From Saccoglossus kowalevskii (lineage: Eukaryota > Hemichordata > Enteropneusta > Harrimaniidae): a stretch of DNA of 50,772 nucleotides. The notes below the pieces were generated by a model, which searched no databases, was not told the DNA's origin, and saw only the letters and a list, made by a program, of their open reading frames with translations. The DNA lies in assembly GCF_000003605.2 (NCBI RefSeq), contig NW_003132853.1, forward strand, positions 105,543 through 156,314. Direction: 5' to 3'. Of this stretch, positions 36,201 to 45,599 are shown piece by piece (within the stretch, counting starts at the first letter, position 1; every line of letters starts with the position of its first letter). The position numbers were made by a program, and so were the translations under genes.

Positions 36201-38100
36201 ATACATGTACCCGAATTGGAAGGACTGGAAATTAAATGTCAACTTCCATGGAACAGTGGAAACGTGTATACATATCATATTATGAACTGAACATTTTCTT
36301 AAACTTTAATGCGTAAAAAATTGTATGCGACTAAAGCTACATACAAGTCAAATGCTCTTCAGTTTTAAACGAGAAAGAAATCGTTGATGAAATGCATAAA
36401 GTTGCTGGGATCAAACATTTCACACGACATCAGTTAGTAGATTATATGAGTCGTCGTCGTTGTAGCTTCACAGACAGTTAAGACGGATAAAACATCGAAA
36501 CTAAAATGAATTAAGGACCAATAAATTTCCACGTGACGTACCCCCCCCCCCACTTTTAAAATAGAACATAACATGCCAGTATTTCCGGATTTCTTTTTTT
36601 AAAATGTGCAATTTGATATTCTAAGAAAAATACCCACGTCGACGAGAAAATATCACCATTCATTTATCTACCACGACTGGGTGAAATGTGTCCATTACCA
36701 TACAGCAATTTGCGGTTTAGTCATACTGTGTTATAAACACGGTTGTTAGTAAAGATTATCGGTCACGCGCACGCGTGTCCAGTGGCCTGAGTGGAGAGCG
36801 ACCTCCGGGCCAATTATGATATCAACACCTAACACATGTCTCTTATCAGGCACACGCGAGTCGCTTTCCGTATCGCCAGTGTTGTTTTTGTCAAACAGAC
36901 GCACTAGTTAATACCTCATTCGGTTTTATTAGGCTTCAGTTTAATTCCCCCATCTCATTTTCGTTATTCGGAACAGTCGTGTTTTCAGCATCCTCTCGTT
37001 AAATGTACAACTCTTCCCCATCGCTGTTACTGACTCTAAGAAACACTATTTGAATGAGTCATCGTCATTTGAATGTATGATGAAGTGTCTAGAAACCGCC
37101 TATTTCAACTGAGTAGAGAAATAGACAACACTTGAATAGGAAACTAGAGACTCGCTGATCACCGAAAATTTTCTATTCGGAACATTGGTTCAACACGATG
37201 AGAAACTGATATTGAGATACAATGTGAACTTGAATGACGCCGAAATAAACATAATATTAAACGTATATAAATACAATACACGCAGTTTGGTGGTTCTGAA
37301 AATAATAACAAACACACACTTTATTTTATTTGAATGGTAATTGCTGATTTTGTAGCGGAAGTATTTAATAAACCATACTGTATATTTGCTCTGATTTACA
37401 TGAGTAGGGTGTCAATGTATGAATGCACCCGTGGAGCACGTCGTAGACTAATTATCTGGACAGTTGTCCAAGAGTCGATGGGTGTGGACGATGACAGAGA
37501 GGGTAGAGTGCCAAGTGTCCGTCACTGTGTCCCATACACATTCAGTGTGTGTCGCGTTTTATTGCCCAACGTTCATACTCAGTGCGATGAAAGAGGGTAA
37601 CAGTATTGATGAGTATCAGTCGCTGTCTCGACAGCTACCCACTGAAACAACAACAATCACAATGTTTTACAAATAAAAGTGCACTTTTATTTCGAGTCAT
37701 GGTGTATTTATGCGTGTTTGTCTTTGGCTACGCCCCCTTTATTGTCACCCCTCGATAATCTTTGTAAACGTACTGTGAGAAAGCTAGTTTTAGATCGCCC
37801 GAGGAGCAAGCGTACTTACTATCAAGTACATGAACAAGATACGGAACTGGGACACGAGATGTTTCGGACAGCTTCGAGTTTTGAATAATCCAAGCATCGT
37901 CTTGTTGAGTGCCTTGAACCAGCTGAGAAGAGCGTTTCCACCGTCTGCATAGTATTATGCGCACACACGACTAAAGTGGCGTTGAGAGAGTGATACACAG
38001 ACTGATCGGCCGGCCTACTCAATGACACACCGCCGCCTGTTAGCAATTATTCCCAATTCTGCCTTGTCACGTGTGTTTGGGCCGTGGAGCTAAAAATAAA
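30211..38100. other. Gene-free region upstream of Hey, rich in binding-site motifs
   Basis: No gene is recognised. It holds most of the CSL cluster, a TGACGTCA at 34604-34611, a GTCACGTGAC palindrome at 34898-34907, and CCAAT boxes in both orientations near 30780 and 30830. There are also an (AT)n run at 32413-32435 and C-tracts near 35970 and 36541. Open frames of 60-90 codons on both strands look random. Confidence 0.45.
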
Positions 38101-38116
38101 TAAACAAACAGCCGAC

Positions 38117-38125
38117 CGTGGGAAC
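38117..38125 (+). promoter_or_regulatory. CSL site CGTGGGAAC
   Basis: A perfect high-affinity Su(H)/RBPJ consensus 1.07 kb upstream of the Hey start codon. It is followed by GTTTTCCC, making an imperfect palindrome. Confidence 0.5.
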
Positions 38126-38221
38126 GTTTTCCCTCAGCGAAAATACTGTGTTTACACACAATCTGGTGCTTGATTCCCCCTGTACACCACCCACCCGGGA
38201 ATGTGAGGTGTTACCCAGGCT

Positions 38222-38230
38222 GGCACGTGG
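38222..38230 (+). promoter_or_regulatory. HES/HEY-type E-box GGCACGTGG
   Basis: Matches the GGCACGTG core preferred by Hes/Hey repressors, about 0.97 kb upstream of the Hey start. It is a candidate autoregulatory site, between the CSL sites at 38117 and 38567. Confidence 0.3.
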
Positions 38231-38566
38231 GGTTATTAAACAGAATTTTGTAATGATTTTAAAGAATTTGGCGTTGAAAGGTCCATGCTTGGCATAGTTT
38301 GGATAAAAACCGTGGAAGTGCCGAACGACCCGGCGTTCCGGCGATAGACATGCTGTACAAACGCTACCCTGTTCCTTGTTCGAATTCCCCCAACCGTTTT
38401 CCCTGCCCCTCAATATTAGGATCCGTTAAAATCAGAAGTTTTCCATAGCTCGGTAGAACGTTCACACGGTAAAATCCGACCGATGATCGGTGAAGCGAAA
38501 AGTACTTGTCAAACAAAAAAGTCGGCCAGCGGTCTTGTCATTGGCCAATTTTCTATAGCTGTGTAG

Positions 38567-38575
38567 GTTCCCACG
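38567..38575 (-). promoter_or_regulatory. CSL site CGTGGGAAC on the minus strand
   Basis: Reads GTTCCCACG on the + strand. It is the same nine bases as the site at 38117, in opposite orientation, 0.62 kb upstream of the Hey start. Confidence 0.5.
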
Positions 38576-38939
38576 ATAGAGCGCGTGCATGCCGCGCGTC
38601 TATTAGGAAATACACGGTTTCATGGTCCCCACCACATTCGGCGGGTCTTTTCATTATGAACGGGTGACAGTTAAGCCGCCAGACAAAGAAAAAACCTTTG
38701 ATAACCTGAAGAACGTGAGCTTTGAATTTATTCAGTCTAGTTCGCCCCGTATTATATATGCTCTGCGTTGAAATGAAATATTTTGGTTGCGATTTTTCAG
38801 CTCCATTTTGACAACGTCTATTGCACACAAATTCTCATGGTGCACTCACCCCCGACGTCATTAACGATTAGCTGAGTCCTAAAGGGATGGCACGCGACCA
38901 TATGGGGCCATACTAGTTGGGTCTCTTGAAACCGTCCAC

Positions 38940-39192
38940 ACGATGACCGATCACCTGGTCATGCGTGAACCAATCAAGGCGCGTGAAATTGACAACATGG
39001 CATGTCGACCAGCAAATGACCTGTCAATCATTGACGTTGCCCCGCTGGGTAGGAGTGAATTTCACACACTCGAACTTTTTTATTGAGCTCCAAGCGTGGG
39101 AAATAGAGTACAGCATTTGAGAGGAGAAGACGAACGAGTCAACACGTACTTCCTGATCGCTCCCGAGAACCTAACCAAAACACACTACGAAA
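38940..39192 (+). promoter_or_regulatory. Probable Hey proximal promoter and 5' leader
   Basis: Within 250 bases of the start codon lie a CCAATCA box (38970-38976), a decamer reading TGATTGACAG on the minus strand (39021-39030, the PBX-PREP/MEIS composite site), and a weak CSL-like TTCACACA (39061-39068). They are followed by TTTTTATTG (possible TATA-like) and a perfect CSL site, CGTGGGAAA (39095-39103). A CSL site close to the core promoter is typical of vertebrate Hes/Hey genes. The transcription start is not known. Confidence 0.5.
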
Positions 39193-39251
39193 ATGAAGAG
39201 GACGTTTAGTGAAACAGAAAGTGAGGACATTTTCGACGAAATGAACAAGAG
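39193..39251 (+). CDS. HEY: Hey coding exon 1
   Basis: Encodes 19 residues plus two bases of a split Ser codon ([19 protein letters not shown]). The acidic, Ser-rich N-terminus beginning MKR is typical of Hey proteins. The donor is AG|GTAAGA. Confidence 0.88.
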
Positions 39252-41908
39252 GTAAGAAAACCAAATTCGAAATATTTTTTTAAAAAATTGTTGCCTTGCT
39301 ACAATTTTTAAGACACGTGTGCAGGCGCTCTGAAATGGGTCTTAATGTGTTGATGTTTAACGCTTGCGTGTGGCATATTGTAATCAGAGTTTTTTCTTTT
39401 GCCGTTACAGCTCACCGAGTCAGTCATGTCCACTGGCGTCACGGAAAAAACGACGCGGGGTAAGTGTTTATTTCCGCTATTTATTATTATTATTATTAAT
39501 AATAATAACAAGTATACATCCGGAGAAATATCATTATTATGGTTTTCGGTTATCAACAGTTTAACTTGGTTTACTTTGCACGCGGATTCAATGTTTACGT
39601 TCGATGGCTGGAATAACTCGATACTTGTACTGTAGCCACAATTGAACGACCGGAACAGGCATGCCACATACCATGTAACCGTAGCATGCATGTATTCCCA
39701 ATCGGCAATAGAAGTGGCGATAGTCATGGCAAATAGAAGTGACGTTCTACAAGTTGTAGGAATGGCTGACGTAGCACCGATGGTATTTCACCCCCCTCCA
39801 CACTCACGCGGGCGGGCGGGCGGGCGGGCGTGTGTGTGTGTGTGCTCGGGCGGCGTTCTTTCAACGAAGCAATCAGCTGATCGGGTCCAGGAAGTGGAAT
39901 CGAGCAACACGCCACTCCACTATACAATAGGGGTGTCGCATGTCAACTCGTACTTGATCGACGAACCTGGCGAGGCTTTTGTGTGTTGTCGCCATGGCGA
40001 CGGATTTATCCTCCATGATTGGGATGTGATGTTGTCCGGCGTACATCGTGCTTTTACTTCATTTTTTAATTATTTTTTCTTTTCTTTTTTTTTTCAACAG
40101 ATAATCGAGAAGAGACGGCGAGACAGAATCAACAACAGTCTGTCGGAGCTGCGCCGGCTCGTGCCTGCGGCATTCGAAAAACAGGTAAAAACAATTTTAA
40201 TAATGGACATTTATATTGTTTAGTTTTATAAACATTTTGGATAACACATATTTTCAATAAATAACTCTCTAACGAGGAACCTTATCATCATGTTTTTCTG
40301 AAATGCCGCAATCTAAAAAAAATTCTATAGACAGTTTGTGGGAGGGCGACTCGTGCGTGCGGGGAATATATCATACAGTCTTGGATGGTATCTCTTTGAT
40401 TTGTTTTTTGTGAGAAAAATACTAAATCGCGTTCTTATATATATATATGACTAACGCCTACTTTGTTCTTTGTTTACGTTTTCAATAGGGCTCTGCTAAG
40501 CTGGAAAAGGCCGAGATATTGCAAATGACGGTCGACCACCTGAAAATGCTTCATGCTAAAGGAGCTTGTAAGTATTATCACTATTTTAATTTTTAAGTAA
40601 TAGAATGAGTTTTATTAGTCACCTGCACCCTCTTAACGGAGGTTTCAAGGAGATAGGCGTTCTAGTGGCGTGCAGTACAGTTCAGCCAGCCAGCAAACTA
40701 CGGGCGTGAGAAAATGCCGGAAACAATACATTAGAAGTACACAGGCTTGTGCGAATGAATGGGGATCGCGCAATTAGTTTTGAATACGGAAATGACAAGG
40801 CACTGTGTTGACAAGGCTCATTTGCTATTCATGCTATGGTCTTTTATACTGGCAGTGCGTTCAATGCTTTGCTCGTGTGTTGACCGAGATACATTGCCCA
40901 GATCTATGACAGGGGAACATTCTATTCTGGCTCCCACCTGTACAGATCTGAAATATAACGTGCCCACATTTGAGGCATTGATGGAAAACAGAAAGATTAT
41001 TTTCGTTAACGATATGGTAATGAAAACGGGCTCCGGTTCTTGTTTTCTGTCTAAGCAAGTCGAGTGTTGGCACCTGCCTCCAGCATAAACTGTGGAAGTC
41101 AATGCAAAGCTATCTACAAGATCACGCCTGATTGGCTACCCAGTCCTAACAGCTACCAATCAGAGAGTAGATTGTTTGTTGAACAATTTTTCCACATATC
41201 AAATTATGTTCTGTAAACTGCATAGATAAAGATAGATATGATAAGATGGGGAACGGTATTTGCTGTACTTTTGACACATGACTAATATTTTCTTTCCTCT
41301 CATTAACAGGTATCGATGGGTCGTTCCATCCTTATGGTGACGCGCATGCCTACGCTATGGATTACCGAGCCCTTGGATTCAGAGAGTGTGCAGCGGAAGT
41401 TGCTCGTTACCTAGTAACCGTTGAAGGGTTGGACATCCAAGACCCCCTGCGTCTCCGTTTGATGAGCCATCTCCAGTGTTACTCAGCACAGCAAGAAGCA
41501 CAACGCAGACAGGCCTGGAATAACGTTTCATCCCATCACAGCCAGTTCACATCCACCACCGTAATAAGCCAACACAACAATCCTACGGACCCACATCTGT
41601 CGATACCACCTGCAGCTCCTATACAAGCCACCTCAGAACCTATGAGACAGCCAATTATGACAAGTCAGGGACCAGACACAGCATCACTACCAACCTCGTG
41701 CCACCTTCGAATGCCGTCTTCAGTCACCAGTACAAGCTGTACGGCGCAGATATCACCACAGCTTCTGTCGTCAATGCCTGCCGTGCACACGCAATTCCCC
41801 ATGTCAGTGAGCACACTACCAGTACTATCGCCTAACGGATTCAGCCCAACGTCACATACTATTGTGTCAAAACCGTACAGACCGTGGGGATCGGAACTTG
41901 TTTACTGA
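39193..41908 (+). CDS. HEY: Hey-family bHLH-Orange transcriptional repressor, five exons
   Basis: A nuclear DNA-binding repressor and direct Notch effector that dimerises with itself or Hes proteins. Coding exons are 39193-39251, 39411-39459, 40101-40184, 40489-40567 and 41310-41908. All junctions are GT-AG and in frame, giving 289 residues, the normal size. The bHLH domain spans about residues 31-87, with basic region [17 protein letters not shown]; Gly36 replaces the Hes proline and marks Hey. The Orange domain spans about 107-151, starting [12 protein letters not shown] Ser/Thr/Pro/Gln-rich linker follows, then KPYRPWG with YRPW at 280-283. The last residues, SELVY, differ from the TE(I/V)GAF tail of vertebrate Hey proteins. 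Hey1, Hey2 and HeyL are vertebrate paralogues; this gene is probably the single pre-duplication Hey, but that needs a tree. Confidence 0.96.
39411..39459 (+). CDS. HEY: Hey coding exon 2
   Basis: Only 49 bases; encodes the start of the basic region through RKKRRG and ends in phase 0 at GGG|GTAAGT. The boundary just before IIEKRRRD is the same as in vertebrate Hey genes. Confidence 0.9.
39460..40100 (+). other. Hey intron 2 with simple repeats
   Basis: A 641-base intron containing (TTA)n/(AAT)n at about 39480-39509 and a (GGGC)n-(GT)n compound microsatellite at about 39808-39844. From 39642 it stays open in the frame of exon 3, so a transcript starting inside the intron could add a different N-terminus; there is no sign that this is used. 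Confidence 0.7.
40101..40184 (+). CDS. HEY: Hey coding exon 3 (rest of basic region, helix 1)
   Basis: 28 complete codons, from [14 protein letters not shown] to AAFEKQ, flanked by a strong polypyrimidine tract with CAACAG and by CAG|GTAAAA. Glu39, which reads the CA half of the E-box, and the following arginines are present. Confidence 0.95.
40489..40567 (+). CDS. HEY: Hey coding exon 4 (loop and helix 2)
   Basis: 79 bases encoding [20 protein letters not shown] and LHAKGA, the loop and second helix of the bHLH. It ends one base into a Cys codon at T|GTAAGT. It is too short to appear in ORF lists but essential to the domain. Confidence 0.95.
41310..41908 (+). CDS. HEY: Hey terminal coding exon 5 (Orange domain, linker, YRPW)
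   Basis: Starts after CATTAACAG, completes the split Cys codon and runs 199 codons to TGA at 41906-41908. It holds the whole Orange domain and the C-terminal tail, as in vertebrate Hey genes. The middle third is rich in Ser, Thr, Pro and Gln, including [10 protein letters not shown] and [10 protein letters not shown]. Confidence 0.96.
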
Positions 41909-42830
41909 ACACACATATAGCGGAACTTGTGCAGTTTCTGTGCCATTGGACACACTGCACGGCGCCAGGCCGTGACCTATTTGCAATATCTGTTGTACCA
42001 AATACGTCAACAATCGTCAGTTATGGTGTCCGTGTTTCAGGACAACCGGGGAAGCAGGCGAAATCTCACCACCGATATTTGTACCATTGAAATGACCATA
42101 ATTTATTACATCCCTCCACCGCTCAACGTCTTATGGAGCACAACAAGGACTTATATTGAGGAAAATATAAGCTGCAAATTTGAAGTCGGCCAACCTCCAC
42201 GAACACGTGATAACTAAAGTTCTCTGACGTCACAATTTAACATCGTCAACGTTCATGGAACCTGGCCAATTAATGCTAAAATCGCATTATAAATTTAGCT
42301 CCACTGACAGAACTTGCCAAGACACAAACTTTTATTTTTTTATGAATATATGATGTTTTGTACGAAACTTATCGCCTTGAGTACCAAGCATATGAAAGAC
42401 AATCTTTATATTTTGATAATTGTTTTTCTTTATTAAATAATGCGTGATTTGTTTTTTTTCTACGAACAGGCTTCAAGGTGCCTTATCTGAAATCCTTTTC
42501 TTGTACATAGTTAACAAGAATTTATGTTTGAAATTTGTTTTATAGTTATTTATTCTTTTGTTCTAGTTCATTTGTTTGCTGCCAAACAGCTAAAGCTTGA
42601 AGCTGTATTATTCGTAGTTGCCAACGCTACACGGACTAAGCGTGATTTATGTTAGATTGGTTGGCAGTCTCATTTTTGGAGGATACTTCTATGTGATGTA
42701 GTTCCCTAACTGTCACGCATATAATGTGGATCAGTTGCGGCACTGGTCCAACCAACTGATTTCATCTACAACTACCACGTTTTTTGTAAAACCAAAGAAA
42801 GATGCAATAAATGGTATGGTATAACAGCGT
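41909..42830 (+). other. Hey 3' untranslated region with post-transcriptional motifs
   Basis: About 900 bases up to the AATAAA at 42806. It contains TGTACATA (42502-42509), which matches the Pumilio element, and TGTGAT (42692-42697), a K-box hexamer. ACCAAAGA (42791-42798) is an 8-mer complement to the miR-9 seed. A TGACGTCA lies at 42225-42232. These are motif matches only. Confidence 0.5.
42806..42811 (+). terminator. Likely poly(A) signal of Hey
   Basis: AATAAA, 898 bases after the stop codon. No intact AATAAA was noticed earlier in the 3' region, though variants occur near 42430. Confidence 0.5.
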
Positions 42831-45465
42831 ATCCTCCAACACAATTAAGACATTGTACATTTTATTCATTTGAGAGAAATTAGAAAACTGACTTATTATA
42901 GAAAAAAGTAATTTCGGCAGAGGTTGAAACAGAGGACCAGTTTTAAAAAGGGCGTCTCTTTTTTGAGCACGTGCTCCGATGAGCCCCGTCTATGCAAGAT
43001 TGTTATATGTAAATTACTGTACAGGTTTGTGAAACCTTTCATTAAAAAAATGAAATATTTAAAACCGGTGTTTTATTTATCATCTTGTTTCTTGATGTAT
43101 GTTGTATAGTGAATGGCAAGTCAGTTTGCTCCAACAATCCAACAATATTCCCTTATCCCCACGTTATTTTAAGGAGTTTCTGACCGCCCTTACATGATTT
43201 GAAAAAAAAAACACGGTGATTGGAAATTAATCCCGGCGCGTAATGTGGAAAAGAAGAATCAAAATAGATAGTTACGTATTTTGTTATAAATGTATACACG
43301 TTATTGGATGTACGCCTTCCACCCACGTAACCCCCGCCTACCAAGATAAAACACATTTTTTTCGCACGATGCCTGACTAGTACTCCACCCAAATATAAGA
43401 ATCGTTTTCACTTTACAATACAGTACGAACGAGCTATTAAACCAACGTCCCACGAGACGTGTCTTTCTTTCGTGACGTGCCTTTGAACAACGTTTTAATT
43501 TATACGTACATTATAGAGTGGTGATGGTCGCGTGTAATACAGCTACACGTGTCAATGTGATTAAAAAGTCTTCAAAGAAAAAAACAAGTTTTACAGTGAC
43601 TGCACCTTCCCGGCCACATGACAACGAAGCGTAAAATGAGGGCGCTATACAATTTGCTTGAAACAGCCTGAGTTAGGCATCTGGTGGAAACGTCCCTAAC
43701 AAAAAAGGGGAACAAACTGAGCCAGTTACATTCGACAGGTCGTTAATTATAGTGGGCGGCGAGTCCGTGGCGAAGCAAATCTTTTATTTTACAAATTAGT
43801 CAGCCTTGGATGATAAAAATTATCTCACATGACATTAGTAATTCAGTTACGTGCACGGCGAGCCATGCAGCTTTACGCTGGCAATGATAATATTTGCACA
43901 CCGAGAAATTTGCGAACACAAAATTGCTTATCGGTCTGGAAAACACGTGTGTTTGTTTTATCTCAATATTAATAGACTGAGTTACTGAACGAAACTATGC
44001 GAGAAAAAACTAAAACTATTTCGGAACTGTCAAATAGAACCAACACTGGAAATTTACGTAATGAAGTAATTGTCAAGGACAACACAGTGATAAGAAAAAA
44101 AAAAGATAATTTCGGATAAATCTTCTCATCTTCTGTAATTATATTGAATACTATAGACAGAACAAGTATGAATCAAGAACAACGTTACAATTTGACATTT
44201 AACCATGGGATGCAAATATGACGTGTATCTCGTGTTGTATCAAGACACATCGTTTATAACCGTATGGTTTCTCCCATGTTTAGTCAGTACCCGGTAGCTA
44301 GCAAATCAATGACTGGTGGACTTGTCCGACTGTGGTCCACTTCATCGTAGCTACGTGACATACGTGACAGCCACCCGGCGTAAAATCAAATCGAAATTTA
44401 CATTAAATGGTGGTGCTTATTGTCACGTGATTCAGCGCTACCAAAGAATTGTTCTTCTTGACAAAGAGCAAATAAATAAACTTTTGCTGATCAATCTGTT
44501 GAACCACAGTGCCTTTGTTGGGGTGGTTCACAGATAAACCCATATATATATATATATATAAATGGAAACGATGTAAAAATTGGAAACTGTCAATTATTTC
44601 CAAAATTAACAAAGAAAAACACAGGAAACTGTACAAAATGTTGAGGGGGCTGGTGACGCAAGCTTGTTGTTTCGTTTCTCCACTAATGCAACATATGTGA
44701 TGAATTCAGATGTTGTAGGCATCATCAACTGTATGAACTCGGTGCTCGAACTGTTTTCACGGTAACTGTGTCTTTGCGATTCACAGCGTTAAACAATCCA
44801 GAACATAGATCAACATACATATAACTGAGGTTGGTAATCCACAAACTATTTTGCTTACCTTAAATGTTTGTGATGGACTTTCAAATATCTAGACTCATGA
44901 TATATTATAGCAACTTTTGAAGAGATCCCCGTATGACTCATCACGACTATGACCACCAATTATCTCTCCACGGCAAGCCTGAGAATATAACACATTATGT
45001 GGATTGGCTGTCTACCTTTCAATTGCAGTGGAATTTATACGCTTATGATATCACATCGACGTCTGATACGAATGTACTTGTATTATGACAATAAATAAAT
45101 TCCAATTGAGTCAAAAACAATCACCAGCATTAATAATACTACTACATTTTTGATACAATTCAACAATCAATCGATGAAAAAATATAAAGTAATTGGCATT
45201 ATTATACATCTGTCACCGTAACGCCATAAGTTACAACGTGCCGTAATTTTGCGGTATTTTACGGGTTATTTTCATTTTACCATATTAGGAAATGCGAATT
45301 CCAAAAATGGAATGATTACGCGCGTAAGAGTCCTCTAATAATAAAAACAAACATGGCTGCCACCAGGGTTTGACCGGACTCCACACAAGTTCGCTGATTC
45401 TGTTTTAAACTTACTGTATTTCGGCATACCCATAATGTATCGTTGGGATGAAAAGAAGTATAATA
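42831..45465. other. Gene-free stretch downstream of Hey
   Basis: No gene is recognised. It holds an (AT)n run at 44542-44561 and a TCACGTGA at about 44423. Open frames are short and random-looking. Confidence 0.45.
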
Positions 45466-45588
45466 ATAAGGTTATTACGAAGATACCTCAAAGTATGCAG
45501 CCAGACAGTACACCTCGCTGCGCGTCGGTTGATACTCCCGCTGTACTGTCTTCGTGCATACTTTGAGGTATCATCGTAATAACCTTAT
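45466..45588. mobile_element. Foldback element with 47-bp arms
   Basis: Arms 45466-45512 and 45542-45588 are inverted repeats, 43 of 47 matching by eye, around a 29-base GC-richer loop. They share GATACCTCAAAGTATGC, GACAGTACA and ATAAGGTTATTACGA. The strong match suggests a recent foldback MITE. A microRNA-like precursor is a less likely alternative because the pairing is longer and more perfect than usual. Confidence 0.75.
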
Positions 45589-45599
45589 ATTATGCATGC

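Larger units (their letters stand above)
29347..40713. promoter_or_regulatory. Cluster of 13 CSL (Su(H)/RBPJ) consensus sites around Hey
   Basis: Matches to YGTGRGAAM found by reading both strands: 29347, 30721(-), 33404, 33687, 34696, 35334, 35622(-), 37774, 38117, 38567(-), 39095, 40409 and 40705. The first eleven precede the Hey start codon and the last two lie in Hey introns 3 and 4. At equal base frequencies about 0.7 match would be expected in this interval. CSL is the DNA-binding partner of the Notch intracellular domain, and Hey genes are classic direct Notch targets, so the cluster is likely to be regulatory. Function is inferred. Confidence 0.5.

Noticed and set aside
39642-40223. 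193-codon frame as an independent gene
   Set aside because: Only its last part, 40101-40184, is coding, as Hey exon 3; the rest is intron with simple repeats.
41884-42217. Frames of 68 and 96 codons overlapping and following the Hey stop codon
   Set aside because: They lie in the Hey 3' region in other frames and have no recognisable content.
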